Source of the DNA: Pseudoalteromonas shioyasakiensis
GTDB lineage: Bacteria > Pseudomonadota > Gammaproteobacteria > Enterobacterales > Alteromonadaceae
Assembly: GCF_001550135.1 (NCBI RefSeq)
Contig: NZ_LRUE01000014.1
Coordinates: 310,001 to 374,000, forward strand
Length of the DNA stretch: 64,000 nucleotides
Direction of reading: 5' to 3'
Positions 43,581-53,276 of the stretch are shown piece by piece; position 1 is the first letter of the stretch, and every line of letters begins with the position of its first letter. Position numbers and translations under genes: made by a program. The notes under the pieces are model-generated. The model searched no databases, had not been told where the DNA came from, and worked only from the letters and a program-made list of their open reading frames with translations.

Positions 43581-43982
43581 ATGTCAGCAAGCGAATCTTC
43601 TTCTACACTAATGCGCATTGTTAAACATGTTCTGCTTTGGTGTATCTTTTCTTATTTTTATCACAGCGGGATCAATGTACTTGTAGCTATGGCCCATGAT
43701 GCGCAGCCTGATTACGGGCTAATATCTTCAATCGCTTATGGTATTGGCTTTAATGTGTTAGTAGGGCACCTTATTGGCAAATACGACAAGCATTGGCCTG
43801 TCATTGCTGCATGTGTGATTTCGGCTGTGGGTCTTATTGCCGTGCCTTTAGTTATGTTAGGCAAAGATGGTTTAATGAGCGGCTTTTTTATTGCTTCGAT
43901 GATCGCTACATTACCTGTTGCGACATTTGTAATTGATAAAATAAAGCAGCGAATTAGTGCAAACACTGAGCAAACGCAGTAA
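43581..43982 (+). CDS. Small membrane protein, unknown
   Basis: A 133-residue protein with about four membrane segments (about 12-34, 44-64, 68-90, 97-116) and a basic C-terminal tail (KIKQRISANTEQ). It starts after GGAG (TCTGGAGATAAGTAATG). No family was recognised. It lies between the tRNA-Ser terminator and fklB. Confidence 0.65.
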   Translation: MSASESSSTLMRIVKHVLLWCIFSYFYHSGINVLVAMAHDAQPDYGLISSIAYGIGFNVLVGHLIGKYDKHWPVIAACVISAVGLIAVPLVMLGKDGLMSGFFIASMIATLPVATFVIDKIKQRISANTEQTQ

Positions 43983-44055
43983 AACTAGGCGATATTCGTT
44001 GTTTTTTTATGTTAGTATGAGCACGTCTTTTAACTAAATAAACGTGAATTAAAAC

Positions 44056-44673
44056 ATGTCAGATAATTTTACAACAGACGCTGAAAAAGCAAGTTACGGT
44101 ATTGGTTTACAAATGGGTGAGCAATTAAAAGCGAATCCATTCGAAGGTTTAAACTTAAATTCTGTATTTGAAGGTATGAAAGACGCATACACTGGTAACG
44201 ATTTCCAAGTTGAAATCCCAGCAATTCAAGCAGCTTTTGAGAAAATCAACGCTGAGATCCAAGCTCGTCGTGAAGAAGAAGCTAAAGTTCTTGCAGCTGA
44301 AGGTATTGCATTCTTAGAAGAAAATGCAAAACGTCCTGAAGTAACAGTAACTGAATCAGGTCTTCAATACGAAGTACTTACTGCAGGCGACGGTGAAAAA
44401 CCAACTGCAGATTCAACAATCCGTGCACACTACCACGGTACACTAATCAACGGTACAGTATTTGATAGCTCATACGAGCGTGGTCAACCAGCTGAATTCC
44501 CAGTTGGCGGTGTAATCAAAGGTTGGACTGAAGCAGTACAAATGATGGGTACTGGTTCTAAGTGGCGCTTATACGTACCACACGAACTTGCTTACGGTGA
44601 GCGCGGTGCTGGTGCAGCAATCGCTCCTTTCTCAACGCTAATCTTTGACGTTGAGCTATTAGAAATCATCTAA
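44056..44673 (+). CDS. fklB: FKBP-type peptidyl-prolyl isomerase
   Basis: The 205-residue protein matches E. coli FklB (FKBP22, 206 residues). An N-terminal helical dimerisation domain (about 1-90: EKASYGIGLQMGEQLK) is followed by the FKBP isomerase domain (about 105-205: HYHGTLINGTVFDSSYERG, PVGGVIKGWTEAVQMM, LAYGERGAG). It speeds cis-trans isomerisation of proline peptide bonds. No signal peptide is seen, unlike FkpA. It has its own terminator, which also serves fur. Confidence 0.93.
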   Translation: MSDNFTTDAEKASYGIGLQMGEQLKANPFEGLNLNSVFEGMKDAYTGNDFQVEIPAIQAAFEKINAEIQARREEEAKVLAAEGIAFLEENAKRPEVTVTESGLQYEVLTAGDGEKPTADSTIRAHYHGTLINGTVFDSSYERGQPAEFPVGGVIKGWTEAVQMMGTGSKWRLYVPHELAYGERGAGAAIAPFSTLIFDVELLEII

Positions 44674-44685
44674 TCGATTTCAAAT

Positions 44686-44726
44686 AGACATAAAAAAACC
44701 TGCTTAAAGCAGGTTTTTTTATGTCT
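44686..44726. terminator. Long bidirectional terminator between fklB and fur
   Basis: An exact 18-base stem (44686-44703 with 44709-44726), AGACAT plus seven A plus CCTGC on the left, gives A- and T-runs inside the stem. It can end both convergent transcripts. Confidence 0.92.
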
Positions 44727-44741
44727 GAAACAAATAGCTAA

Positions 44742-45185
44742 TTAGCTATTTGATTCAGCGTATTCTTTACACGCAGCAGTGTCTTCACATTCACCATATA
44801 GGTAAAGAGAGTGGTTAGTCAGTTTAATACCATTCTCTGTTGCGATTTCTTCTTGACGACGTTCAATAGTATCGTCTTCAAACTCAACAACCTTACCACA
44901 TTTTAGGCACACTAAGTGGTCATGGTGAGTGCTACCTGATAATTCAAATACTGACTTGCCGCCTTCGAAGTGGTGGCGAGATACAATACCTGCATCATCA
45001 AATTGGTTAAGAACACGGTAGACAGTTGCAAGACCAATCTCTTCGCCTTTGTCTAAAAGAATTTTATAGACATCTTCAGCGCTGATGTGTTGGTTGTCTG
45101 GAGATTGCAGAATCTCTAAAATTTTAATACGCGGCAGAGTTACTTTTAACCCTGCTTTTTTTAATTCCAAGTTGTGATCAGTCAT
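44742..45185 (-). CDS. fur: Ferric uptake regulator Fur
   Basis: A 147-residue metal-dependent repressor. The winged helix (about 10-85: GLKVTLPRIKILEIL, LATVYRVLNQFDDAGIV) and the dimerisation domain with STHHDHLVCLKCGKVVEF and a late CxxxxxC (CEDTAAC) are those of Fur. With ferrous iron it represses iron uptake genes. It lies downstream of fldA in the order known from E. coli. A Fur-like box is present in this window near a metal exporter (56127). Confidence 0.96.
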   Translation of the reverse strand: MTDHNLELKKAGLKVTLPRIKILEILQSPDNQHISAEDVYKILLDKGEEIGLATVYRVLNQFDDAGIVSRHHFEGGKSVFELSGSTHHDHLVCLKCGKVVEFEDDTIERRQEEIATENGIKLTNHSLYLYGECEDTAACKEYAESNS

Positions 45186-45375
45186 TCAATCTGTCTCAAT
45201 TTTATTTAGTTATACTAGGCATCATCAAGATGCACACGACACATTAGCAACTATTAGAATAACGTGCCTAGTTACTAAGTGCAAAGAACAATTCGTCTAT
45301 TTGCCGATTTTTCAAACAAAAATGAACTGGTTGTGCATCTTTACATCAGCTAGTAAATGCGAGTAGTACTTGTTA

Positions 45376-45903
45376 TTAATCAGCAAGTTCCGCTAAACAC
45401 ATTTCGTCATAAACCTGAGCACACCAGTCTTTAACACGCTTTTCAGTAAGCTCTGGTTGACGGTCTTCATCAATACCAAGGCCAACAAAATTGCTGTCAT
45501 CTACTAGTGCTTTTGAAGCTTCAAAGTCGTAGCCTTCAGTTGACCAATGACCCACTACGATTGCGCCACGCTCAGTAACGATATCGTTGATCATGCCCAT
45601 TGCATCTAAGAAGTATTCTGCATAGTCTTCTTGGTCACCGCAGCCGAAAATAGCAACAAGTTTACCTTCGAAGTCAACTTCTTCTAATTCAGGGAAGAAA
45701 TCATCCCAGTCACATTGAGCTTCACCGTAGTACCAAGTTGGAATACCGAATAACAATAAATCGAATTCAGCAATCTCTTCTTTAGAACTTTTTGCAATGT
45801 CGTGAACCGCTACAAGCTTTTTACCTAATTCTTTTTGAATCATTTTAGCTACGTGTTCAGTATTGCCTGTGTCACTTCCGAAAAAAATACCTACGCTTGA
45901 CAT
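45376..45903 (-). CDS. fldA: Flavodoxin, long chain
   Basis: This 175-residue FMN protein carries low-potential electrons. The FMN phosphate loop is GSDTGNTEHVAK; later loops are PTWYYGEAQCDWDDF and GCGDQEDYAEYFLDAMG, matching E. coli FldA (176 residues). It replaces ferredoxin when iron is short and feeds, for example, biotin and methionine synthesis. It lies between ybfE and fur. Confidence 0.95.
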   Translation of the reverse strand: MSSVGIFFGSDTGNTEHVAKMIQKELGKKLVAVHDIAKSSKEEIAEFDLLLFGIPTWYYGEAQCDWDDFFPELEEVDFEGKLVAIFGCGDQEDYAEYFLDAMGMINDIVTERGAIVVGHWSTEGYDFEASKALVDDSNFVGLGIDEDRQPELTEKRVKDWCAQVYDEMCLAELAD

Positions 45904-45917
45904 GGATTTAAAACCTT

Positions 45918-46196
45918 CTATCTATCAATAGCCAATCTTTCTTGTAAAATTGTTTCAATCAACGCGCTACGGCTAATATTCTGCGCATCTGCCATATCGC
46001 TTAATGCTTGATATAACTGTGATGAAACCTTAAATTCTACACGCTTTAAACCACGTGCTTTATCTCGCTTTATTTGATTACGTTTATTTACTTTTAATTG
46101 CATATCGCGAGGTAGGGGATTTGTTTTCGGCCTACCTGGACGCTTTTCGTATTCAAATAAATCGGGTGTTGTTCTATCTGTTTCTGACTTTGCCAT
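45918..46196 (-). CDS. ybfE: LexA-regulated protein YbfE (ribbon-helix-helix type)
   Basis: A 92-residue basic protein matching E. coli YbfE along its length: DRTTPDLFEYEKRPGRPKTNPL, NKRNQIKRDKARGLKRVEFK and NISRSALIETIL. The C-terminal half resembles a ribbon-helix-helix DNA-binding fold. In E. coli ybfE is in the LexA regulon; no LexA box was identified in this window. The ATG at 46196 was chosen because homologues start there (MAKSETDRT); it lies 2 bases after the DUF2788 stop. Confidence 0.88.
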   Translation of the reverse strand: MAKSETDRTTPDLFEYEKRPGRPKTNPLPRDMQLKVNKRNQIKRDKARGLKRVEFKVSSQLYQALSDMADAQNISRSALIETILQERLAIDR

Positions 46197-46198
46197 GT

Positions 46199-46423
46199 CT
46201 AGCCCACACCTGCGCCTTGCCAGAAGACTTGAATAAGTCCTTTCGCTATAAACCCAGAACAGCCTAAAAATAGCACTAACCAAACGATGTATCGGCCAAA
46301 TCGTGGTACATCACCTTTTTTAAGGACGTCTTGAATTGCCATTCCAATAAAAAAGAAAATACCGGCTAAGCCAAAATACAACCCTAAGGTATCAAATTCG
46401 TTAATTAACTGACTGACCATCAA
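46199..46423 (-). CDS. DUF2788 membrane protein
   Basis: A 74-residue protein with two membrane segments (about 10-31 and 46-66). The sequence between them, QDVLKKGDVPRFGRYIVW, and the overall size are those of DUF2788, which is widespread in marine gammaproteobacteria. Its function is unknown. It is inserted between ybfF and ybfE in the otherwise E. coli-like order, and its stop codon nearly touches the ybfE start. Confidence 0.8.
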   Translation of the reverse strand: MMVSQLINEFDTLGLYFGLAGIFFFIGMAIQDVLKKGDVPRFGRYIVWLVLFLGCSGFIAKGLIQVFWQGAGVG

Positions 46424-46519
46424 CGTATAAACCTTTAAATTAAACGGCGCGTACTATAGCACACAAATTTGTAATAATTTAGTGCGCACGATCAAAAACA
46501 GCGAATTTTATCAGCCCAA

Positions 46520-47284
46520 TTAATGAGCTAAAAAATCGCTGATTGCTTTATTTACAGCAAGTGGTTTTTGGGCATGTAGCCAGTGACCAGCACCATGAAT
46601 AATTTTTGCTTTTGCATTAGGGAATAACGCCATAATAGCAGGGCGGTGTTCTGCTAAAATGTAGTCAGAATCATTACCTTTAATGAATAAAGTATCACAT
46701 AAACAAGAATCATTTTCACTAACTTGCGCTAAAATATTTTCATATTGCTGGTATAAAACAGCTAAATTAAAGCGCCATTGATAGTGACCTTCATCATTTT
46801 TAGCAAAGCTTTTTAATAAAAACTGACGTACGCCCATTTCATCAATGTGCTTGGCAAGTATTTCATCAGCCGCTTTTCTATCTGTGATATTAGATTGTGC
46901 AACTTCGTTTAGGCCTGCAAAAATAGCGCTGTGACGCGGGTTATTAGCAGCAGGAGAAATATCTAACACTACAAGTTTATCAATAAGCTCTGGGTGATTA
47001 AGTGCTAATTGCATGGCCACTTTGCCACCCATTGAATGACCTATGATGTGCGCTTTACTAATATTTAGATGTTCAAGTAACTCACTGACATCTTTAGCCA
47101 TTGCGTGATAATTCATGGTATCGCTATGGAATGATTTACCGTGGTTACGTAAATCAATATTCGTTACACGATAATTTTCAGCTAATGCTTTTGCGATTAC
47201 ATTGAGGTTTTCAAGTGAGCCAAACAAACCGTGGATCAATACAACGTCTGAACCTTGACCCATTTGTTGGTAGTTTAATAGCAT
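46520..47284 (-). CDS. ybfF: Alpha/beta hydrolase, YbfF-like esterase
   Basis: A 254-residue esterase with HGLFGSLENL (oxyanion), HIIGHSMGGKVAMQ with the nucleophile Ser, and the C-terminal GAGHWLHAQKP with the catalytic His. E. coli YbfF has 254 residues and hydrolyses acyl esters, including short acyl-CoA in vitro. The ATG at 47284 follows AGGAG by 6 bases; an upstream TTG in frame was rejected. It is divergent from seqA, as in E. coli. Confidence 0.9.
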   Translation of the reverse strand: MLLNYQQMGQGSDVVLIHGLFGSLENLNVIAKALAENYRVTNIDLRNHGKSFHSDTMNYHAMAKDVSELLEHLNISKAHIIGHSMGGKVAMQLALNHPELIDKLVVLDISPAANNPRHSAIFAGLNEVAQSNITDRKAADEILAKHIDEMGVRQFLLKSFAKNDEGHYQWRFNLAVLYQQYENILAQVSENDSCLCDTLFIKGNDSDYILAEHRPAIMALFPNAKAKIIHGAGHWLHAQKPLAVNKAISDFLAH

Positions 47285-47415
47285 TTTCAACTCCTAATTT
47301 TAATGGCAGTATTTTGCCTAGTGAAATTACAAAATGCAAAACATAGAGAATTGCTGCGAGCTTAGGTATAATCAATGAGAACTTTTAAAATGTGACCCGT
47401 AAAGACAGGAATAAC

Positions 47416-48018
47416 ATGAAAAAAATCGACATAGACGACGAGTTATATCAATACATTGCAAGCAACACGCAAAGTATTGGTGAAAGTGCATCAACCATTT
47501 TGCGTCGTTTATTAAACCTCTCTGATGGCGCCAATGCCCCAGTTGAAACAACTACTAAAACTGAACAAGAAACCCCAGTTGTTGAAGTACAAGAACAAGC
47601 AGAACAAGAAACAAGCCCTGAACCAAGCGACGAAAATGTTGAAGAGGCTGCACAAACTGTCACAGCATCGACACAAGTGAAAGGTAATGTGTTTAATGTA
47701 TTAAACAAAGAAGAGCTAGCAATGCAAAAAGGTGTTGTTGGTCGATTCTTATTTATACTAGCTGCTTTATATAGAACGCATAAAAAAGATTTTGCTAACG
47801 TGCTTGAAATTAAAGGCCGTGACCGTGTTTATTTTGCCACTAGCAAAGAAGCACTACTGGAAAGCGGTAGCAGCATGAATCCAAAAAATATCACTGATAC
47901 TGAGTATTGGGTGATGACAAATTCAAATACAACCAGAAAAAAAATGATGCTTCACGAAGTAGCACTGTGCTTAGGCTACAGCGCAGATGAAGCAGAAAAA
48001 ATTCGTGATTACTTATAA
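47416..48018 (+). CDS. seqA: Replication regulator SeqA
   Basis: The 200-residue product has the N-terminal oligomerisation part MKKIDIDDELYQYIASNTQS and the C-terminal DNA-binding domain (about 85-200: FLFILAALYRTHKKDFANVL, RVYFATSKEALLESGSSMNPKNI). SeqA binds hemimethylated GATC sites after replication and blocks re-initiation, so Dam methylase is expected in the genome. An acidic, glutamine-rich linker (about 40-80) joins the domains. The ATG at 47416 follows AGGAATAAC. TATAAT at 47367-47372 is a likely -10 element. pgm follows 16 bases later. Confidence 0.94.
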   Translation: MKKIDIDDELYQYIASNTQSIGESASTILRRLLNLSDGANAPVETTTKTEQETPVVEVQEQAEQETSPEPSDENVEEAAQTVTASTQVKGNVFNVLNKEELAMQKGVVGRFLFILAALYRTHKKDFANVLEIKGRDRVYFATSKEALLESGSSMNPKNITDTEYWVMTNSNTTRKKMMLHEVALCLGYSADEAEKIRDYL

Positions 48019-48034
48019 TCCATAAGGAAATAAT

Positions 48035-49672
48035 ATGGCGATTCATCCAGATGCAGGTAAACCTGCACCGCAATCAAGCTTAGTGAATGTACCAAAACTG
48101 ATCTCGGCTTATTACTTAAATGAACCCGACCTAGAACAAAACCCAGAACATTGTGTTGCTTTTGGTACGTCTGGCCATCGTGGTTGTTCGTTCGATGTAA
48201 AATTTAATGAATCGCATATTTTAGCGATCACTCAAGCAATTTGTGATTACCGTAAAGAAAACAATATTTTTGGTCCACTTTTCTTAGGTAAAGATACACA
48301 TGCATTGAGTGAAGCGGCTTTTAACTCTGCTATTGAAGTACTTGTTGCAAACGAAGTGCAAGTCATTGCACAAGAAAATGACGATTACACGCCAACGCCC
48401 GTAATCAGTCATGCTGTTGTTTGCCATAACAAAGAAAACCCAAATGAACTTGCTGATGGTATTGTGGTAACTCCTTCACATAATCCGCCAGAAGACGGTG
48501 GTTTTAAATATAACCCGCCAAATGGTGGCCCTGCAGATACTGATGTTACTAAGTGGATTGAAGACAGAGCGAATCAATTACTTTTAGAAGACTTAGTTGA
48601 AGTAGAGTTATTTCCATATGCTAAAGCATCACGTTCTGGTTTTATTAAGTACCAAGACTTAATTACCCCTTATGTTGATGACTTAGTTAATATCGTTAAT
48701 CTAAAAGCAATTAGCGATGCGAAAATCAAAATTGGTGTGGATCCACTTGGTGGCTCTGGTATCAACTTTTGGCCAGTCATTGCAGAAAAATATAATTTAG
48801 ACTTAACAGTCGTAAATGAGTCTGTTGACCCAACATTTTCGTTCATGCCTTTAGATAAAGACGGCAAAATCCGTATGGATTGCTCTTCTCCTTATGCAAT
48901 GACAAACCTGATTGCATTAAAAGATGACTATGATATCGGTATTGGTAACGACCCTGATTATGACCGCCATGGTATTGTTACGCCTGACGGTTTAATGAAT
49001 CCAAATCACTTTTTAGCAGTTGCAATTGACTACTTATTAAATAACCGCGAATGGTCAAAAGAGGTCGCAATTGGTAAAACGCTGGTATCAAGCGGCATGA
49101 TTGATAAAGTAGTTGCACGTAATAACCGTGAAGTAAAAGAAGTACCGGTAGGCTTTAAATGGTTTGTTGAAGGCTTAAGCAAAGGTACCCTTGCTTTTGG
49201 CGGTGAAGAAAGTGCAGGGGCGTCATTCTTACGCTTTGATGGTACAGTTTGGAACACTGATAAAGATGGTTTCATCTTAGGTCTTCTTGCTGCAGAGATT
49301 TTAGCCGTAACGGGTAAAACACCTTCACAGCTTTATAAAGAACTTGAGCAAGAGTTCGGTGCGCCTATTTATAAACGTATTGATGCGCCAGCTAGTGCAG
49401 AACAAAAATCACGTTTAAAAGCGTTATCAGCTGATGATGTTACTGCAAGTACCTTAGCGGGTGATGCCATTACGCAAAAACTAACGCATGCGCCTGGTAA
49501 TAACGCTGCTATCGGCGGTTTAAAAGTTGTTACTGAAAACGGTTGGTTTGCTGCACGCCCATCGGGCACTGAAGATATTTATAAAATTTACCTTGAATCA
49601 TTCAAAGGTGAAGAACATCTAGCATTATTAGAAAAAGAAGCGAAAAAGCTGGTTGATTCAGTAATTAGCTAA
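48035..49672 (+). CDS. pgm: Phosphoglucomutase
   Basis: A 545-residue enzyme that interconverts glucose 1-phosphate and glucose 6-phosphate. It has [12 protein letters not shown], the phosphoserine loop [19 protein letters not shown], the metal site [13 protein letters not shown] (DxDxD), [13 protein letters not shown] and the phosphate-binding [13 protein letters not shown]. It matches E. coli Pgm (546 residues). seqA and pgm are also adjacent in E. coli. Confidence 0.96.
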   Translation: MAIHPDAGKPAPQSSLVNVPKLISAYYLNEPDLEQNPEHCVAFGTSGHRGCSFDVKFNESHILAITQAICDYRKENNIFGPLFLGKDTHALSEAAFNSAIEVLVANEVQVIAQENDDYTPTPVISHAVVCHNKENPNELADGIVVTPSHNPPEDGGFKYNPPNGGPADTDVTKWIEDRANQLLLEDLVEVELFPYAKASRSGFIKYQDLITPYVDDLVNIVNLKAISDAKIKIGVDPLGGSGINFWPVIAEKYNLDLTVVNESVDPTFSFMPLDKDGKIRMDCSSPYAMTNLIALKDDYDIGIGNDPDYDRHGIVTPDGLMNPNHFLAVAIDYLLNNREWSKEVAIGKTLVSSGMIDKVVARNNREVKEVPVGFKWFVEGLSKGTLAFGGEESAGASFLRFDGTVWNTDKDGFILGLLAAEILAVTGKTPSQLYKELEQEFGAPIYKRIDAPASAEQKSRLKALSADDVTASTLAGDAITQKLTHAPGNNAAIGGLKVVTENGWFAARPSGTEDIYKIYLESFKGEEHLALLEKEAKKLVDSVIS

Positions 49673-49689
49673 TTCCTTTTTTACCTATT

Positions 49690-49718
49690 AAAACGGCTGA
49701 GATTCTCAGCCGTTTTTG
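49690..49718 (+). terminator. Terminator after pgm
   Basis: AAAACGGCTGAG (49690-49701) pairs exactly with CTCAGCCGTTTT (49705-49716), followed by TG. Confidence 0.9.
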
Positions 49719-49751
49719 TATTCTACTCTCACGCATTTTTAGGATAGAACA

Positions 49752-50807
49752 ATGAGCTATTCAACTCCTTCATATCTCGAAGAATTAAAAAGTACCGGCG
49801 ACTTTTTAACCCTGACTCGCAACAATGAATTTTCACTCGAACCTTGTGCATTTACCCTTGCAAATGGTACTGATGTCACAGTTCACGACACGGGTATCAT
49901 TGAGTTTCAACCTGCACAGCAAACAAGCAAAGATATTGTACTTTCAAGTGCGGTACATGGTAACGAAACTGCGCCAATTGAAATTTGCGATCAATTAATC
50001 AAGTCAATCATTACAGAACAACTTACTTTGAAGCAGCGTGTACTGTTTATTTATGGTAATCCTAAATCTATTAATATCGGTAAGCGTTTTGTAGATGAAA
50101 ACTTAAATCGTTTGTTTAATGGTCATCATACTGTTGAAGGCATTGCTTCTAACCCTGAGCGAGTTCGTGCAAAGCTACTTGAAGACGTGGTTACAGATTT
50201 CTTTGCTAGAGGCAACCAGGGCAGTGAGCGTTTTCATTATGATCTTCACACTGCAATTCGTGGCTCTAAAAATGAAAAGTTCGCAGTGTATCCTTTCTTA
50301 CATGGTAAACCGTGGAAAAAATCACAACTGCAATTTTTACTTAGCTGTGGCGTAAACACGGTACTAATGATGAAATCAGCGGCCACAACCTTCAGTTACT
50401 ACTCGTCGTTTGTACATGGAGCTGACTCATTTACGGTAGAACTTGGCCAAGTAAAACCATTTGGCGAAAACGACATGTCGCGATTTGAGAAAACCAAAAA
50501 AACCTTAATTGCATTAATTAGTCAAGAATCTGTCGAATATAAAGAATTTAATGCAGGTGATTTCGAGTTGTTTTCAGTATATAGAACAATAAACCGTACT
50601 TGCGAAGACTTTAGTTTCCCATTTGCTGATGATGTGGAAAATTTCACCGGTTTCGCAAAGGGTGAATTATTGGTAACTGATGGTCAGACCAGATATGAAG
50701 CAGAAGTAGACGGTGAAGCTATTATCTTCCCAAACGCTGATGTAGCCTTAGGTCAGCGCGCTTTGCTTACTGTTATTCCAATGCAAGTTGATAGCAACTT
50801 TATTTAA
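49752..50807 (+). CDS. astE: Succinylglutamate desuccinylase-like zinc hydrolase
   Basis: A 351-residue M14-like zinc hydrolase of the AstE/AspA family. The zinc motif [31 protein letters not shown] and [11 protein letters not shown] give the ligands, and the late [15 protein letters not shown] carries the catalytic Glu. AstE removes succinate from N-succinylglutamate in the last step of arginine breakdown. No other ast genes are near, so this is either an isolated astE or a relative with a different acylated amino acid as substrate. Confidence 0.85.
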   Translation: MSYSTPSYLEELKSTGDFLTLTRNNEFSLEPCAFTLANGTDVTVHDTGIIEFQPAQQTSKDIVLSSAVHGNETAPIEICDQLIKSIITEQLTLKQRVLFIYGNPKSINIGKRFVDENLNRLFNGHHTVEGIASNPERVRAKLLEDVVTDFFARGNQGSERFHYDLHTAIRGSKNEKFAVYPFLHGKPWKKSQLQFLLSCGVNTVLMMKSAATTFSYYSSFVHGADSFTVELGQVKPFGENDMSRFEKTKKTLIALISQESVEYKEFNAGDFELFSVYRTINRTCEDFSFPFADDVENFTGFAKGELLVTDGQTRYEAEVDGEAIIFPNADVALGQRALLTVIPMQVDSNFI

Positions 50808-50836
50808 AATCTCTGCATTAACACCCATCTAAATTT

Positions 50837-50883
50837 AGTTAACTATATGACTATAAAGAACTTATCTTGTTGTATAGTTAACT
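50837..50883. promoter_or_regulatory. Inverted repeat AGTTAACTATA upstream of the bkd genes
   Basis: AGTTAACTATA (50837-50847) and its exact inverse TATAGTTAACT (50873-50883) are separated by 25 bases. Each arm contains the 8-base palindrome AGTTAACT. The arm-to-arm distance of 36 bases is about 3.4 helical turns. The region lies between astE and the bkd genes. Confidence 0.4.
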
Positions 50884-50940
50884 TTCCATGCGTTTTTAGC
50901 CATTTGTCATCTATTCGTCTATGATTAGTTGAATAACAAC

Positions 50941-50954
50941 TTACGTTAACGTAA
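50941..50954. promoter_or_regulatory. LiuR-like operator TTACGTTAACGTAA
   Basis: A 14-base perfect palindrome 122 bases before the first bkd gene. Its form with two ACGT cores resembles, from memory, the binding motif of LiuR, the MerR-family regulator of branched-chain amino-acid degradation in Alteromonadales. The downstream genes encode exactly that pathway's dehydrogenase. Confidence 0.65.
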
Positions 50955-51076
50955 AGTGACGGCAGTTTAATTTAATTAGATTGAATATTGCGCAAACTTT
51001 ATCCTTACAGCTCATGCTGATAAAAATATAATTAAGGGCAGTAGCGTAGGTTTCTGACAACGAAAGAAGGTAGGTT

Positions 51077-52291
51077 ATGAGTAATCCAAATAACGTATCG
51101 CTAAACATTAATCATGAACTGTCATTTATTGATGGTCACGCATTAACGATCCCTACATTAAGTATTCTTAATGAGGAAGGCGACATCTACGAAGGTGCAA
51201 CCGCACCTGATATCGACAAAGCTACGGCAATCCGTCTATATGAAACAATGCGTTTTATTAGAGCACTTGATGAACGTATGCAAGCAGCACAGCGTCAAGG
51301 CCGTGTTAGCTTTTATATGCAATGTCTAGGCGAAGAAGCGGCTGTAACAGCATCAGCTGCAGCGCTTGATCAAAACGACATGATCATGGCCCAATACCGT
51401 GAGCAAGCAGCTTTACGTTATCGTGGTTTTAGCCTTGACCAATTCATGAATCAAATGTTCTCAAATGAAAAAGATTTGGGTAAAGGTCGCCAAATGCCAA
51501 TTCACTATGGCTCACGCGAACTTAACTACATGACTATTTCATCACCGCTTGGTACACAAATTCCGCAAGCAACAGGTTATGCATACGGTCAAAAAGTTCG
51601 TCATATTGATGCCCAAACAGGTGAGTTAAACAGCACTATTGATAACATCACTATTTGTTACTTTGGTGAAGGCGCTGCATCTGAAGGTGATTTCCATGCT
51701 GGTTTAAATATGGCCGCAGTTCATGAAGCACCGGTAATTTTCTTTGCGCGTAACAATGGTTATGCGATTTCTACACCTGCGGATGAACAGTTTAAAGGTG
51801 ATGGTATTGCATCACGTGGTGTTGGTTACGGCATTAAAACAATTCGTGTTGATGGTGCTGATGCACTTGCTGTTTATGCTGCAACGAAAAAAGCCCGTGA
51901 GATTGCGACTACTAAAGGCGAACCAGTTTTAATTGAATCGATTGCCTATCGTTTAGGTGCTCACTCAACCAGTGACGACCCTAGTGGTTACCGCACAAAA
52001 GATGAAGAAGCAAAACATAAAGGCTGTCCAATCGAGCGTTTCCGTAAGTGGCTATTAAAGCAAGGTTGGTTAGACGAAGCGCAAGACGCAAAAGACAAAG
52101 AAACTATTCGTGAAGAAATTTTAGCGGCCCTTAAACGCGCTGAAAAAGTTGAAAAGCCAGCATTAGAAGAGCTTATTTCTGATGTTTATGATAAGCCAAT
52201 CCCATCACTGCAAAAACAATATGAAGAACTAAAAGATCACATTTTGCAGCATCCTGATGCTTATCCAACAACTGCAGGGAGATTAAAGTAA
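51077..52291 (+). CDS. bkdA1: Branched-chain 2-oxoacid dehydrogenase E1 alpha
   Basis: A 404-residue thiamine-diphosphate subunit. It has [38 protein letters not shown], the TPP/Mg motif [23 protein letters not shown] and the phosphorylation-loop type [16 protein letters not shown]. The long N-terminus and GEEA region mark it as the branched-chain type rather than pyruvate dehydrogenase. It decarboxylates the oxo-acids of leucine, isoleucine and valine. Its last base is the first base of the next ATG. Confidence 0.92.
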   Translation: MSNPNNVSLNINHELSFIDGHALTIPTLSILNEEGDIYEGATAPDIDKATAIRLYETMRFIRALDERMQAAQRQGRVSFYMQCLGEEAAVTASAAALDQNDMIMAQYREQAALRYRGFSLDQFMNQMFSNEKDLGKGRQMPIHYGSRELNYMTISSPLGTQIPQATGYAYGQKVRHIDAQTGELNSTIDNITICYFGEGAASEGDFHAGLNMAAVHEAPVIFFARNNGYAISTPADEQFKGDGIASRGVGYGIKTIRVDGADALAVYAATKKAREIATTKGEPVLIESIAYRLGAHSTSDDPSGYRTKDEEAKHKGCPIERFRKWLLKQGWLDEAQDAKDKETIREEILAALKRAEKVEKPALEELISDVYDKPIPSLQKQYEELKDHILQHPDAYPTTAGRLK

Positions 52292-53268
52292 TGGCTAAAA
52301 TGAACATGCTTCATGCAATTAACTCTGCCCTTGATATCACCATGGCAGAGCATCCAAATGCATGTATTTTTGGTGAAGACGTTGGTTATTTTGGCGGTGT
52401 ATTCCGTGCAACATCGGGCTTACAAGAAAAATATGGTAAGCATCGTGTGTTCAATACTCCATTAACTGAGCAAGGTATTTTAGGTTTTGCTAATGGTTTA
52501 GCGGCGTTTGGTGCACCTGCTTTAGCTGAAATTCAGTTTGCAGATTATATTTTCCCTGCATTTGACCAAATCGTGAATGAATCAGCAAAATTCCGTTACC
52601 GTAGTGGTAATGAATTTAATGTTGGCAATCTAACAATCCGTACTCCATACGGTGGTGGTATTGCAGGTGGTTTATATCACTCACAATCACCAGAAGCTTA
52701 TTTTGCTCACACACCGGGTTTAAAGTTGGTTGTGCCACGTAACCCATACCAAGCAAAAGGTTTGCTTCGTGCATCGATTAAAGATGATAACCCTGTTATT
52801 TTCTTTGAGCCGAAACGTTTATACCGTGCATCAACAGGTGAAGTTCCAGAAGAAGATTACAGCATCGAGCTTGGCAAAGCTGAGATCGTGCAAGAAGGCA
52901 CTGATGTCACTGTACTTGCTTGGGGTGCTCAGATGGAAATCATCGAAGACGCCGCTAAAAAAGCTGCAGAGCAAGGTATTAGCTGTGAAGTGATCGACTT
53001 ACGTACCATTTTACCATGGGATGTTGAGACCATTGCTAAATCAGTGACTAAAACAGGTCGTTTAGTGGTAAGCCACGAGGCACCAATCACCAATGGTTTT
53101 GGTGCAGAAATCGTTGCAACAATTCAACAAGAGTGTTTCTTACACCTTGAATCGCCAATTGCTCGCGTGTGTGGCTTAGATACGCCATACCCATTAGCAC
53201 TTGAAAAAGAATATGTGCCGGATGCACTTAAAGTGCTTGCTGCGATTAAGCAATCAGTAGAGTTTTAG
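52291..53268 (+). CDS. bkdA2: Branched-chain 2-oxoacid dehydrogenase E1 beta
   Basis: The 325-residue partner subunit: [61 protein letters not shown] and the C-terminal transketolase domain with [15 protein letters not shown]. It forms the heterotetrameric E1 with the alpha subunit. It overlaps the alpha gene by 1 base and is followed by the E2 gene after 8 bases, so the three are translated together. Confidence 0.93.
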   Translation: MAKMNMLHAINSALDITMAEHPNACIFGEDVGYFGGVFRATSGLQEKYGKHRVFNTPLTEQGILGFANGLAAFGAPALAEIQFADYIFPAFDQIVNESAKFRYRSGNEFNVGNLTIRTPYGGGIAGGLYHSQSPEAYFAHTPGLKLVVPRNPYQAKGLLRASIKDDNPVIFFEPKRLYRASTGEVPEEDYSIELGKAEIVQEGTDVTVLAWGAQMEIIEDAAKKAAEQGISCEVIDLRTILPWDVETIAKSVTKTGRLVVSHEAPITNGFGAEIVATIQQECFLHLESPIARVCGLDTPYPLALEKEYVPDALKVLAAIKQSVEF

Positions 53269-53276
53269 GAGTCAGT

